Source: a bacterium (GTDB lineage Bacteria > Acidobacteriota > Thermoanaerobaculia > Thermoanaerobaculales > Sulfomarinibacteraceae). Taken from it: a stretch of 64,000 bases of DNA. The notes under the pieces are model-generated. The model was not told the DNA's origin and ran no database searches. It saw only the letters and a list, made by a program, of their open reading frames with translations. Below, in pieces: positions 9,872-20,843 of the stretch. The translations under genes were made by a program, and so were the position numbers. The first letter of the stretch is position 1. Every line of letters starts with the position of its first letter. The stretch is from positions 1 to 64,000 of the forward strand of contig JAAESQ010001349.1 of the NCBI GenBank assembly GCA_024229275.1, read 5' to 3'.

Positions 9872-11240
9872 ACCGAACCAGCCGGCGATCGACGTCTGTG
9901 GTGGGCGCGCTGGGCGCCGTGTCTTCAAAGCGATCGCCACGTTGCTTCCGCGGGTCCTCACCGAAGGCGAGCAGAATCTGGCCGTTGCTGAAGCCATTGA
10001 GCAAGTCGGGTGGAGAAAGCGGGTCGTTTTCGGCTCGATGTGGGGACTCACGCATCGGGTTGCTTTGGTCTTTACCGACCGCCGCCTAATCGAAATCGCC
10101 CTCAGTTTCGCCGGACGTCGTGCCACGGGATTGGTGCGCGAATTCGCCTGGTCCAACTCACTGGAACCAAGAACAGACGGACAATCGTTCTCCCTTGGAG
10201 ATGCGCCGATCTGGAGATTGCGACAATCTCTGCCGGAGGTCCTGCTCGCCGATATTGAGGAACGTTCCAGGGATACCAAAACCGGCGCTCGCCGAGTCGG
10301 TCATCTGCAGGCATGGCGTCTCTGCCCTGAGTGCGGCCTCACGAGTTCTGAAAAGGACGCCCGTTGCCGAAGGTGCGGTGCACTGAAGCGCTCCAGTAGG
10401 CTTGCAGCACTTCTCGCTCTCGCATTTCCAGGCGCCGGCCATTTCTTCGTGAAACGTCCGGGTTTCGCCCTGTTCCGGTGTGTTTTTGAGCTTGGCTTCT
10501 TTGCCGTTCTCAGTCTCCAACTGCTGAAGGCCGGGAGCACTTTCACGACAGTATCCTGGATGGTCGCCAGCGGCCTTGCTCTTGTGCTAATCAAAGCTGA
10601 GAGCATTTCCCAGGCCCGCGCTCTTGCCGAGCGCGCAGGCACGATCGAAGATGTTCGAGCAAAGCGCTGGTTACGTTTCATCCCGTTGGGGATCGTTTTG
10701 TCGTTGTCCGCGTTCATCGTTCCCATGATGTTCGTGGGTTCAGCCGATACAAAGATCACGGGTGACCTCGCCGCTGACTCCACACACCTGGGATGGACCG
10801 TCAGTCGCGTCGAATCAACCGACCAATCCCAGCGGAACGCTCAAGCTCCTCGAGCCCGATGGCTTCACACTGACGGCTGGGTCGTGGAAGTCACCGCCCA
10901 ACCCTTCCCGCCGTTCGAATGGACCGATACGGTGCGCGCACGTTGGCTCGCCGAGTTTCAGGACCGGACGGAGGTCGTCGCAAGCGAACTGCGACTCGGC
11001 GAAATCGACGTCCTCCGAATCATCGAGACCTCGTTCGACGAACGAGGCCAGGAGAAGGCCACTGTCTCACACGTGGTCTTCGACTCCTATGGCCGCGACG
11101 AACACGTCTTCACAGCCGACGTCACTCAGGATGACCTGGCTGAGTTCAACCAGAAGATCCAGAAACTGTTCCCGTGCATGTACTGGATCAGCGCGCGCCC
11201 CCCCTCGTCCCTGGTGAAGCGCTTCATAACGCTGGACTGA
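9858..11240 (+). CDS. Membrane protein with zinc-ribbon segment
   Basis: In-frame ATG at 9858 (MSQPKPNQPAIDV), translationally coupled to upstream ORF. Contains CPECGLTSSEKDARCRRCG zinc ribbon and several hydrophobic segments. Confidence 0.75.
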   Translation: MSQPKPNQPAIDVCGGRAGRRVFKAIATLLPRVLTEGEQNLAVAEAIEQVGWRKRVVFGSMWGLTHRVALVFTDRRLIEIALSFAGRRATGLVREFAWSNSLEPRTDGQSFSLGDAPIWRLRQSLPEVLLADIEERSRDTKTGARRVGHLQAWRLCPECGLTSSEKDARCRRCGALKRSSRLAALLALAFPGAGHFFVKRPGFALFRCVFELGFFAVLSLQLLKAGSTFTTVSWMVASGLALVLIKAESISQARALAERAGTIEDVRAKRWLRFIPLGIVLSLSAFIVPMMFVGSADTKITGDLAADSTHLGWTVSRVESTDQSQRNAQAPRARWLHTDGWVVEVTAQPFPPFEWTDTVRARWLAEFQDRTEVVASELRLGEIDVLRIIETSFDERGQEKATVSHVVFDSYGRDEHVFTADVTQDDLAEFNQKIQKLFPCMYWISARPPSSLVKRFITLD

Positions 11241-11287
11241 ACCGAAAGGCTGTCCTTGGGTATCGCCCGCCGCCGGCGATCGTATGC

Positions 11288-13849
11288 CTATTCAGATCTC
11301 AGTGCCTGCACCGGGTCTATCCGAGTTGCCCGTAGCACCGGAACCATGATCGCAGCGAAAGCAACGACAACCATTGCCACTACCGCCGCTGCTACGTAAA
11401 GAGGATTCAGCGCACTCACACCAAACACCATGCTGCGAGTCAGAGCCGACGCGGCGATGGCACCGAGCAGGCCGACTACAATCCCGGGCACAAACAGGCG
11501 AGCGGCCCGGGCCAAAAAGTGCCTTGAGACGAGCAACTTGTCGGCACCAAGGGCAACCCTCACTCCGATTTCATGGGTACGCTGCGAAACCGAAAAAGAC
11601 ATGACTCCGTAGGTGCCGGCCACGATGAGGATCAACGCTGTCACAGCGAACAGGCCAACCAAAACCATTGAAAAGCGGCGCCGTCCCGTGCGCTGATGGA
11701 GAATCTCCGCCATCGTGGACGGTTCGGCCACCGGCATCTGCGGATCAATCTTGAGCACGGCTTCACGAATGATGGCCGGGAGCGAACTCACATCACCATC
11801 CACCCGCACCACAAGCTGCCCCCAGATCGGCCCCCACACCTCGCAGGTATGAGGGAAGTACATCTCAGGAAGCGGTGGCCTCTCAGCTCCCCACTGCATA
11901 ACATCCTCGACAACACCGACAACGCGGCCCCGCCACCATTCGATGGCGCTGCGCGGACGTACGAGCTTGCCGAGCACATCTTCCCCCGGCCACATCTGCT
12001 CTGCCATGGTTCTGTTGATCACGAGCGGCAGCTCCACCGGCGAGATCTCAAGACCGGCCGCGACACTCGCTGCTTCGAGATCACGCTGATCGAGCAGCCT
12101 TCCAGCCAGCAGAGGGATCCCCATCGCCTCGTAGTAGCCGTCATCAACGAATGAATACTCGACCAAGTCACCGCTCCGCCGAACAGTAGGATCAAAGACA
12201 TCGTCGTTGACCATCACACCACCGTTCGAACCACCACGCAGGGGCAACTTGCTTGTCAGGCCAGCTTGGGCAACACCCGGCACGGTCCGAACGTGTGCCA
12301 ACAATTCCTCATAGAACGCTCGCCTCTGTTGAGGCTCTTCGTATGCCGGTCCACTGAGCGAGATTCCGGCCACGACGACCTCATCAGTGTCAAAGTTCAT
12401 CTCCTGGGAAATCACATTGGAGTAGCTGATCATCAGCAACACCGCAGCATTGACCAGGATGAGTCCTATGGCGATCTGTGCGGCGACGAGAACTCCCAGG
12501 AACCGATTGCGCCCGCGGCTTCCTCCACGCGCAAGCATGCCTTCCCTCAACACTGTGGCAATCTCTGTTCGAGAGCCAAGAACCGCGGGAGCCAAGCCGA
12601 ACAGAAGCCCGGCCAAGATGGTCGTCACTGCAGCAAATGCCAGCACACCTAAATCGACTCCGATTCCTACGGCCCGAGGAACGTTGTCCGGCAGTATTGC
12701 CACCAGGGCTCCTACACCCCAGTAGGCGAGTGCGATTCCAGCAACACCACCAAGCAACGACTGAATCAGACTCTCAGTCAACAACTGACGCACGAGTCGG
12801 GAGCGATCAGCGCCCACGGAGCCGCGAATCGCGATCTCCGGGGTTCGCTGCGCCCCCCGTGCCAACAGCATGCTGGCGATGTTGGCGCAGGCGATGAGCA
12901 GCACCAGTCCAACGACAACTAATAGGAAGTTGAGCGCCGTTTGGACGCTGCCGAGAGTTCGCTTCATCATGGGCTCGACCCAGATGCTGGTACGCGCATT
13001 GGTGTTCGGGTAGGCAGCGGCCAACTGAGCAGCGATCGCCTTGAGTTCGACCTCAGCCTCCGCCACCGTAACCCCATCAGCAAGCCGCGCCACTCCTCCG
13101 AACGAGTGGTTTTCACGCATGGAGTCCTCACGTGGTAGGACAAGAGGTTTCCAGAGCTGGCTTCTGTCACGACCTCCCCATGGGGTCGGAAACTCGAAGG
13201 AGTCGGGCATGATGCCGACAATCTCGTACGGCACGCCATTGACCGGAACCCTTCTGCCGATCACGTCCCGCTCCCCGCCAAAATGTCCCTGCCACAAACC
13301 GTAGCTGAGAATGAGTACGCGGTCGTTTCCTTCGACCTCTTCCTCCTCCGTAAACAGGCGTCCATGGAGCGGCGGTACGCCGAGTAGCTGCAACAAACTC
13401 GCAGTACATCCAGCGCCGAGCATCCGGGTTGGGGCGTCGTCACTGGCCAGGTTGAACCAACGCGTGGTCAGCACGCCAAAGTCCTGCAGAGTCTGGCTCT
13501 GCTCGCGCACGTCGAAATAGTCGGGGCCCGTGAACGGCTGGTACGACGGGGTCTCACCCTGCATCTCCCACACAGCCACCAAACGCTCCGCTTCAGAATA
13601 TGGAAGGTCGCGCAGAACAACACCTTTGAGCACAGAGAAGATCGCCGTGCTGCCACCGATACCGACGGCTAGTGTTATTGCGACGAGCGCAGAGAATCCG
13701 GGCTTGCGCCTGATCTGTCTCAGTGCGAACCGGACGTCTTGACGCATTGTGTCGATGAAGAGTTCGAGAGTCGCCATGGAATGCTCGTCCGTATTCGCCT
13801 TCGTCACAATCATCCTCCATCCACGACTCAATCCCTTACTATAGAGCAA
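11288..13849 (-). CDS. ADOP / MacB-FtsX family permease
   Basis: 853 aa; QDVRFALRQIRRKPGFSALVAITLAVGIGGSTAIFSVLKGVVLRDLPY...THEIGVRVALGADKL...PVLRATRIDPVQALRSE. Confidence 0.93.
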   Translation of the reverse strand: MLYSKGLSRGWRMIVTKANTDEHSMATLELFIDTMRQDVRFALRQIRRKPGFSALVAITLAVGIGGSTAIFSVLKGVVLRDLPYSEAERLVAVWEMQGETPSYQPFTGPDYFDVREQSQTLQDFGVLTTRWFNLASDDAPTRMLGAGCTASLLQLLGVPPLHGRLFTEEEEVEGNDRVLILSYGLWQGHFGGERDVIGRRVPVNGVPYEIVGIMPDSFEFPTPWGGRDRSQLWKPLVLPREDSMRENHSFGGVARLADGVTVAEAEVELKAIAAQLAAAYPNTNARTSIWVEPMMKRTLGSVQTALNFLLVVVGLVLLIACANIASMLLARGAQRTPEIAIRGSVGADRSRLVRQLLTESLIQSLLGGVAGIALAYWGVGALVAILPDNVPRAVGIGVDLGVLAFAAVTTILAGLLFGLAPAVLGSRTEIATVLREGMLARGGSRGRNRFLGVLVAAQIAIGLILVNAAVLLMISYSNVISQEMNFDTDEVVVAGISLSGPAYEEPQQRRAFYEELLAHVRTVPGVAQAGLTSKLPLRGGSNGGVMVNDDVFDPTVRRSGDLVEYSFVDDGYYEAMGIPLLAGRLLDQRDLEAASVAAGLEISPVELPLVINRTMAEQMWPGEDVLGKLVRPRSAIEWWRGRVVGVVEDVMQWGAERPPLPEMYFPHTCEVWGPIWGQLVVRVDGDVSSLPAIIREAVLKIDPQMPVAEPSTMAEILHQRTGRRRFSMVLVGLFAVTALILIVAGTYGVMSFSVSQRTHEIGVRVALGADKLLVSRHFLARAARLFVPGIVVGLLGAIAASALTRSMVFGVSALNPLYVAAAVVAMVVVAFAAIMVPVLRATRIDPVQALRSE

Positions 13850-14056
13850 ACTGAGCCTGACCTATTCGACGTCGAGAGTGCTGGTTTGGTTTGATAACAC
13901 TGGCGCTCTACTCACAGGATGGGTCGTACAACCGTTATTCTGCGCGATGAACTGAACATTGTGGGTCGATCCCCTCTTGCGTTTTCATTGAGATGATGTA
14001 TCATTCTCCTTTAGGTCGTCAGAGTTAGGACAAATGAACACCTTCCGGAGGTTCCC

Positions 14057-16561
14057 ATGTTTTTGAGGAAGACTGTCATTCGCCTCGTGATTGGACTTTT
14101 GTGCCTGGGATGCGTTTCAACGCTCATGGCTCAAACAGAACCCTTAATCTCGGCAGTTTCTGTACTTGCGACTAACAGCGCATACTTGAAACAGGGCTCT
14201 GACGTTCTGTCGGGAGATGTTGTCGTCAATGCTCCCAGTGAAGGACCGACGCTGACGAATCCATACGAACTCACCGTCGGGCTCAGCACAACCACGCCTT
14301 CGGGATTCACGATCATGGCAGACACCCTCCGAGTCAAATCCAGCGCAGAGGTTGCTTGTGATGACGTGAGCCCAATGGATGGCATTTGTGACAACGTGTT
14401 TTGCAACGAACTCAATGACGGCAGTGGAAACGTCACCTGTTCTCCGCTTGGAGTCGATCCGGTGTTTTCCACACTCCCGCCGTTTCTCGAAGCTGAGCTT
14501 CCCCCAGAAGTCGAGGACATCACCGTAGGTCAGGGAGAGTCTATTGAACTCGGCCCCGGCGTCTATGGAGACATCTTCGTTAAAAAGAACGGCACCATCC
14601 TGTTCACGGGAGGCGTCTACGAGTGCCGAAGCCTCTTGACCGGACTCAGCACCGGATTGCTCTTTGCTGCCTCCTCCGACGTTCTGATCGCCGGTAAATT
14701 CGACACCGATCAGAACTCGACTGTCGGGCCGGCAGAGGGTGCCTCTATCGATGCTTCAAATATCGTCTTCTATGTTGCCGGCATCAATGGCAACAGTGGC
14801 AACCTCGGAGCAACACCCAAAGCAGCACAGCTCGGACTGGCAAACGTCGCCAATGCCAACTTCTACGTGCCCAACGGCACGCTCTACATCAGAAAGAACT
14901 CACACGTAACCGGAGCATTTCTCGGCCGTGATGTCATCGTAGGCATTGGCGCTGAAGTGTCTCTCGACAGTCACTGGACTAGCCAGCCTCCGCTCGCCTT
15001 CCCGCAGGACGTGAGCTTGCTGAGCGCAGAACCGCAAGAGATCACCCTGGGAGGCAGCGACCCTGAGAACGCCGATCTTGCGTTCTCAATCGTCTCCGAA
15101 CCCACGGCTGGATCATTGGGTGAGATCACTCCGATCGTTCCTGATCCGGTACTCGACCGGGAGACCGGTGATTACATACAACCGCCCATCACAAGCGCAT
15201 TAGTGACGTACGCGCCGTTCACAGGCGACGAAGAAGACAGCTTCACCTTCAAAGTGACCGACCCCACTGGTGCGTCCGGTGTAGCCGCAGTCCAACTTTG
15301 GCCAAACATCGTAGAACCACCGTTCGAACCTCCGGAAACCGTTGTCGCCAACGACAGCGTCGACTTGGTAGCAATAAACACACAAGTCACCGTGACAATG
15401 ACAGGAGATGCTCCAGAAGGCGTTTCGTTGACGTTCTCGATCGTCAGCGAGCCTCAGTCGGGCCAGTTGGGTGAGCTGAGCCAGGGCACAGAAACACCAC
15501 AGCGTACGGCCTTCGCGACGTACACGCCGGAACCCGATTTCGTCGGCGACGACACACTAGAGTTCGAGGCGTGCGGAGAGATAAACACGGAAGTGGTTTG
15601 CGACACCGCAGTTGTCATCTTGACAGTCTTCGAGCCGTCATTCGAACCCGCTGACCTCGTCGTCGACCGACAGCTCACTGCTTTCCAGACCCTTCCTGTC
15701 CAGATCAGCTTCTCGCAGGTTCCTTCAGTACTCTATGCAACTGTTGCGGGCAACGTAGCCGACAGCGAAGGCTACGGATCCGGCGACAACGTCAACGCTC
15801 TGCCGGGACCGTCACCTCTGCTGATCAGCGGATTCTTGGATGGCGAGCCAGAGGGCGAACCTCTTGGAGACGCAGGAACCGGGCGTATCTGGATGGAGTT
15901 CTTCATCGGCATGCTCGATGGAGCCCAGCTTGAATCGGCACAGATCGTTCTGAACACATACCGTGGAACCGAGGATGCGCTCGATACTTTCTTCTACAGT
16001 GGGCAGTCGCTCGCCAACGGCGTTCTCGACATTGGAGACTACTCGGCGTGGGTAGAACCGATCCCAGAGGCCATCATGCCGGTGCCAGAAGAGATGCAGG
16101 AAGGCGACGCGGGCACCTTCTCCCTGGATGTCCTCAATGAACTCGAAAGCGCAATAGAAACTGGACGAACATTCTTCACGATCCAGGGCCGTGTTGATGA
16201 GAATCTCGCCAACGGCGCCTTCCAATCCGGCCTCCACGTGCGCTCAACTGCTGATGGCAACTTGGCCGAAACTCTTGAACCGAAGATACTGCTCGCATCA
16301 ACCGTTGAATACAAGGTGACATCCCTGCCGCAGGCAGGTGCTCTGACCGACGTGTCCGGTTATCTCATTACCCAGGAGGACCTCCCCTTTGTGCTTTCCG
16401 ACGGCAGTGCTGCGTACTTATCTGAGGGAGATTTCATCGGCACGGACAGGTTCACAGTTGAAGCGACCGATGGAATCACGATTGATTCCGCATTGATCAG
16501 CGTTTTCGTGCGGGTTGGCTCCTGCGCGGACGACAAAATCTTCTGCCACTCAGGTCGCTGA
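14057..16561 (+). CDS. Large secreted protein with Ig-like/cadherin-like repeats
   Basis: 834 aa; signal peptide (LVIGLLCLGCVSTLMAQ), repeated TFSIVSEPxxGxLGEx...TYxPxxDFxGxDxxxF segments typical of tandem Ig-like domains. Confidence 0.8.
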   Translation: MFLRKTVIRLVIGLLCLGCVSTLMAQTEPLISAVSVLATNSAYLKQGSDVLSGDVVVNAPSEGPTLTNPYELTVGLSTTTPSGFTIMADTLRVKSSAEVACDDVSPMDGICDNVFCNELNDGSGNVTCSPLGVDPVFSTLPPFLEAELPPEVEDITVGQGESIELGPGVYGDIFVKKNGTILFTGGVYECRSLLTGLSTGLLFAASSDVLIAGKFDTDQNSTVGPAEGASIDASNIVFYVAGINGNSGNLGATPKAAQLGLANVANANFYVPNGTLYIRKNSHVTGAFLGRDVIVGIGAEVSLDSHWTSQPPLAFPQDVSLLSAEPQEITLGGSDPENADLAFSIVSEPTAGSLGEITPIVPDPVLDRETGDYIQPPITSALVTYAPFTGDEEDSFTFKVTDPTGASGVAAVQLWPNIVEPPFEPPETVVANDSVDLVAINTQVTVTMTGDAPEGVSLTFSIVSEPQSGQLGELSQGTETPQRTAFATYTPEPDFVGDDTLEFEACGEINTEVVCDTAVVILTVFEPSFEPADLVVDRQLTAFQTLPVQISFSQVPSVLYATVAGNVADSEGYGSGDNVNALPGPSPLLISGFLDGEPEGEPLGDAGTGRIWMEFFIGMLDGAQLESAQIVLNTYRGTEDALDTFFYSGQSLANGVLDIGDYSAWVEPIPEAIMPVPEEMQEGDAGTFSLDVLNELESAIETGRTFFTIQGRVDENLANGAFQSGLHVRSTADGNLAETLEPKILLASTVEYKVTSLPQAGALTDVSGYLITQEDLPFVLSDGSAAYLSEGDFIGTDRFTVEATDGITIDSALISVFVRVGSCADDKIFCHSGR

Positions 16562-16609
16562 GTGATCCTGGCTGCCAGTAGCGGGAGAGTTAGAGTTGCA
16601 GCATCAAAA

Positions 16610-16647
16610 GGTCCATGAGCCTTTGTTCCGACGAAGGCTCATGGACC
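16610..16647. terminator. Perfect 14-bp inverted repeat between convergent genes
   Basis: GGTCCATGAGCCTT-tgttccgacg-AAGGCTCATGGACC; on the minus strand the stem is followed by TTTTGATGC, consistent with termination of the 16716-17600 gene. Confidence 0.75.
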
Positions 16648-16715
16648 GTCCGGCGCTACTGAGTTTCCCAGATGGCTATGCCTGAGGTTTAGAGAGTCCC
16701 CGGCGCTTAAGGCAA

Positions 16716-17600
16716 TCAGTTCGGAGCTGGCGGCACAGGAACCATACAGCCACGAAGCCGATCAGCAAGGATGACGCTGAAGACGAGTTCCTGCCCGTCT
16801 GACCATCCATCCTGCCAGCGCCGTTCGGCTGAGCTGTTTCCATCATGGTCGCTGGGAACACTGCGCTTTTTCCAATCAAATGACATCTCGAGGAGATCGT
16901 CACAATCGCTGTATGCAAGCTGGGAGCGCATCGATTCCATGCCTGCCCCGAAGCCAGTTATGTAGTCTGGATCATCCCGCAGTCGATCCACGATTCGACC
17001 AGCGTCATCGAGGGCACGTTTGCTTTTTTGCACGACAGTGGCATTGATTTGCTCCGCTTTCCAGATGGCGTGACGAGCCAGCGTAAGGTCGTAGTCGTCC
17101 GGAAAAGGTTCACGTTGGCGTTGATTCCAGGAATCCGACGCTTCCGCTTCAGCCTGTGAGTGAAAGACCTTCACCGTCTCCCCCAGGCGAGTCATAACGA
17201 TATCCGCGCTGTTCGACTTGACGTCCTGCCGAGGAATGCCGACCAGGAGCTGCAGTTTGCAGGGTTGTTCATCGTAAAGAGTGAAGGGACCATCCACTCG
17301 ACTCGTCAAAACCGGCTCTGCAAAGGAAAGAAACAAATCAAGGCGGGATCGCTTGAGGTTGATCTTGTCCACCTTGGCGAGTTCGCCAGGCGCAAAGCGT
17401 CTCGTTGCCTTGGCTGTAACTCCCGCGGCGCCGACTTCGTTGTTGTTGTAGCCACCGGCGCAGTTGGAATAGCCCTCAGTGAGCATCACGACCCAGGCGC
17501 CCTGCAATCGCCGCTCAAGCTCATCTTCCAACGCACCAGCGAATACTGGTGTCGAAACGAGCACCATCGACAGAAGCGCTGCGACACTCGTATACAGTTT
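16716..17600 (-). CDS. Secreted hypothetical protein
   Basis: From ATG 17600: MKLYTSVAALLSMVLVSTPVFAGALEDELERR..., clear signal peptide; no recognised family. Confidence 0.7.
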   Translation of the reverse strand, partial: KLYTSVAALLSMVLVSTPVFAGALEDELERRLQGAWVVMLTEGYSNCAGGYNNNEVGAAGVTAKATRRFAPGELAKVDKINLKRSRLDLFLSFAEPVLTSRVDGPFTLYDEQPCKLQLLVGIPRQDVKSNSADIVMTRLGETVKVFHSQAEAEASDSWNQRQREPFPDDYDLTLARHAIWKAEQINATVVQKSKRALDDAGRIVDRLRDDPDYITGFGAGMESMRSQLAYSDCDDLLEMSFDWKKRSVPSDHDGNSSAERRWQDGWSDGQELVFSVILADRLRGCMVPVPPAPN

Positions 17601-17883
17601 CATGGACCCCTCCTGGCCTTTAAGTACCCTGTACAAGTCTGCCACACTCCCTCAGTTCGGACATGATCAGAAACCGGGTTACTATCTCTGCCCAAGTAAA
17701 CTGCCCTCGACCAACCACAAGTGCAGAGTGTTCTCTGGAAACAACTACAACGTCTGGAATTGCGAATTTCATAACACCGCGATATCTTATGTTCTGGATC
17801 TCGAAAACATTCCTTACTTTTTGCTATTTCCTGACAGCGGTCTGAGGTAGAACGAACCGAACAGCGCGAACACATCGGAGGCC

Positions 17884-19236
17884 ATGATGCGTCATCGAAC
17901 ACTCAGCATGCTTTTCGTGGGTCTTGTATTTGGAGTATTCAACTTTGCGCAAGCCGCCACGATCACGGTAACGACCAACGCAGACTCCGGCGCCGGGTCT
18001 CTGCGAGAGGCCATCACCATCGCCGAAGGGAACGGCGAAGTCGACGAGATTATTTTCGACGCTGACTACACCATTGCGCTTTCGAGTGTCCTACCGACGA
18101 TCAGCACCGAGATTACGATCACCGGCAATGGCTGGAACAACACCATCATCGACGGCGGCAATCCTGCACAGGGTACATCAGGAGTCAGGGCGTTCTATAT
18201 CTCGACAGGCAATCTCACTCTTGACGATGTGATGATTCAGAATTGCTATGCATGGGGCGGTTCCGCGGTCTATAACGAAAGTGGAACACTTTCAGTGATC
18301 AGTAGCAGTTTGGAGACAAACGCCTCGAATTCAGCCGTTTATGGCGGCGCCATCTACAGCGAATCGAGCAACCCTATTGACCTGGAATTATCGAGATTCG
18401 AAGACAATCTCAACCTCCAAGGCGGTCCGGCTGACGTCACTGCCATTGGAAATACGTCTACTCCCGGGCAACACCTTGGCATCACCGATACTTCGTTTTT
18501 CAACGGATCGGGAGACTCGAGCATCCTTGTTCACTGGAAGGAAGACCTGGTTGTCGAAAGTTCGACTTTCTACGGCGCTTCGGAGAAAGCGCTAGATATC
18601 CTAGGTTGCACCGGCACAATCTCCAACTCCACACTCAGCGAAAATCAAACAGCCATCGAGTACGATTCGTACAACGTAAACTGGGGACCAGTGAATATCA
18701 CAGGCGTCACCATTTTGGATTCTGATTCCTACGGCATTAGAATCTTCGGATCGAGTACTCAAGTCGCTCTGTCACACACGATCATCGCAGATTCGGGAAT
18801 TGCCAACTGCGTAGTGAGCGGTGGAACGCTGACCTCTGTCGGAAACAATCTCGACTCGGCAAACACCTGTTCCTTTGCTTCGGCTGGCGACCTCATCAAC
18901 ACCAATCCCCTACTCGGTCCGCTTCAAGACAATGGTGGACCGACCTTCACTCATCAGCCTCTGCTCAGCAGCCCGGCCATTGATGCAGGTCTCGCCGACT
19001 CTGGATTGGCGGTCGATCAGCGCGGCATATCGCGTCCCCAAGACGGCGACGGCAACACGGTGGCCCTGTGCGACATAGGGGCCGTCGAGTCAGGAACATT
19101 GATTTTTGCCGATGGCTTCGAATCCGGTGACGTTTTGGGTTGGGACGCAGTGGTACCAAGTGGCCCTCAACGACCATCGGCCCTTCGACCAAGGCTGGCT
19201 CCTGCGGCTACTTCAAGATCAAGGAATCTGTTCTGA
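17884..19236 (+). CDS. Secreted parallel beta-helix (choice-of-anchor type) protein with C-terminal IFADGFESGD motif
   Basis: ITVTTNADSGAGSLREAITIAEGNGEVDEIIFD start typical of beta-helix proteins; AIDAGLADSGLAVDQRGISRPQDGDGNTVALCDIGAVES; then IFADGFESGDVLGWDAVV. Confidence 0.88.
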   Translation: MMRHRTLSMLFVGLVFGVFNFAQAATITVTTNADSGAGSLREAITIAEGNGEVDEIIFDADYTIALSSVLPTISTEITITGNGWNNTIIDGGNPAQGTSGVRAFYISTGNLTLDDVMIQNCYAWGGSAVYNESGTLSVISSSLETNASNSAVYGGAIYSESSNPIDLELSRFEDNLNLQGGPADVTAIGNTSTPGQHLGITDTSFFNGSGDSSILVHWKEDLVVESSTFYGASEKALDILGCTGTISNSTLSENQTAIEYDSYNVNWGPVNITGVTILDSDSYGIRIFGSSTQVALSHTIIADSGIANCVVSGGTLTSVGNNLDSANTCSFASAGDLINTNPLLGPLQDNGGPTFTHQPLLSSPAIDAGLADSGLAVDQRGISRPQDGDGNTVALCDIGAVESGTLIFADGFESGDVLGWDAVVPSGPQRPSALRPRLAPAATSRSRNLF

Positions 19237-20684
19237 CCGATGCGGCGTAACAGCCAGTCAGTGCAACGAAATCCATAGAGGTTCTCAGCGCTTTCAAGAA
19301 GGCCTGGATTCTGCTCATCCCGGAGGTAGATCGTAGCGAAAGGCGGTGGTGGCACCGTTTCCCCTAAGATGATTTGTGAATCTAGGATCACGTTTCCGTT
19401 GAATTGCCGGAGCGCCTGTTCATAGCCCACGAAAGAGACTAGGGCACGGTCAGTAACAACGATCCCGCCACTCTCCCGAGCGCTTGTGAAGGCGAAGCGA
19501 GTCGCCTTCACGACGGCAGATGTCTCTGATCGATACTCAGAAAGCGAAGGCAGCACTGCGATGACACTCGCACCTAAAGCTGCAGCAACCCCTACTGCAA
19601 CCCATCGGGATCGCGCTAATTGTGCCAACCCGAGCACTACGAAGCCAACTGAGAATGCCAGAAGCGGAATCCAGTAGCGCGTGTGCTCTGGATTCGAACC
19701 ACTGACCACGATGAATGTCAGTGGTACAAGTACCGCAGCGATGACCATTAGCGATCGCCGAACGTGTCGCAGCCCTGCAAAGAATCCAATTGCCATCAGC
19801 GCCAACCAGGCCACACCGAAGGAGGGCATCAAGAGCGCCCGGCAAAGCCCGGAGTCAGCAAAGGACGGAGTCAATGATCCCAACTGACCAAAGTGAATTA
19901 CACCATGTGTCTGGAGTGCGGTTGCGAGAGGACCGAATCCTCCCGCCGTAGCAACGACCCAGCTGAATCCCAAGCACACAACCACTGCGGCCGGGATTAC
20001 CAACTCTGCCGTATGACGCCAGTTGCGGCGTCTATAGATCGCAAGCACAATCAACGGCCCCAATGCGATCGCGAAATGGGGACGAACCAGCAGGCAGGCT
20101 CCGGCACCGACAGATCCGACGATACGACTCGTGGGGTGTTCCCAGGCGAACCACGATGCCGCAGCCACCGCCAGCAGCGCGGTTGCCGCTGGCTCGGTGA
20201 ACGCTCGACCCGAGAGCATCCAAACCCCGGGAAGAGTGCAGTACATCACAGCCGCAGCGGTAGCCAGAGGGCGAAGGACAATCCTCGACCAAAGCGACGA
20301 CAGAGGAAAGACCACCCACACTGAGCAATACGCACTCACAAACTGGAGACCACGAGCAGGATCTCCAAAAAGCGGCGCAAAGGCTTTGCCGAGCAGGATC
20401 CACAACGGAAACCAGGGAGGATGTGGGTTGTTGTCGAGAGGATCAAAGTGCACAACGGCAGTGGCAAAATACGCCTCGTCCTGATCCCAAATCGAGGCCG
20501 GAAAAGCAACTATACGCGAGGCCACCAGCAACGCCAGCAAAACCAGGGTCAGCCATACATCAAGGCGCTTGTTTTCGAGTCCCCACAGGTGCAGGCTGAA
20601 TATCGGCTGCTGAGATTGCGCTTCTCTTGACGGCAACCACCACGGCTGATGCCCTTTGCGCTGACTTTTTTGTTGCTTAACCAT
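19167..20684 (-). CDS. GT-C fold glycosyltransferase-like integral membrane protein
   Basis: 505 aa polytopic protein with N-terminal IWDQDEAYFATAVVHFDPLDNNPHPPWFPLWILLGKAF (GT-C acidic loop). Confidence 0.75.
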   Translation of the reverse strand: MVKQQKSQRKGHQPWWLPSREAQSQQPIFSLHLWGLENKRLDVWLTLVLLALLVASRIVAFPASIWDQDEAYFATAVVHFDPLDNNPHPPWFPLWILLGKAFAPLFGDPARGLQFVSAYCSVWVVFPLSSLWSRIVLRPLATAAAVMYCTLPGVWMLSGRAFTEPAATALLAVAAASWFAWEHPTSRIVGSVGAGACLLVRPHFAIALGPLIVLAIYRRRNWRHTAELVIPAAVVVCLGFSWVVATAGGFGPLATALQTHGVIHFGQLGSLTPSFADSGLCRALLMPSFGVAWLALMAIGFFAGLRHVRRSLMVIAAVLVPLTFIVVSGSNPEHTRYWIPLLAFSVGFVVLGLAQLARSRWVAVGVAAALGASVIAVLPSLSEYRSETSAVVKATRFAFTSARESGGIVVTDRALVSFVGYEQALRQFNGNVILDSQIILGETVPPPPFATIYLRDEQNPGLLESAENLYGFRCTDWLLRRIGQNRFLDLEVAAGASLGRRADGR

Positions 20685-20843
20685 CGTGTTCCGGTCACTA
20701 CTCTAGCCGCGCTGGTTCACGCAGGGAAGAGTGAAGGAACTCCCGCATCCCTGGATACGATCGTTGTGCCACCTCACCCATTCCGCCAGGAATCGGTGAA
20801 ACTCCGGACAATCCCACATTCGGTGCCCCATCACGGAGTCCGG

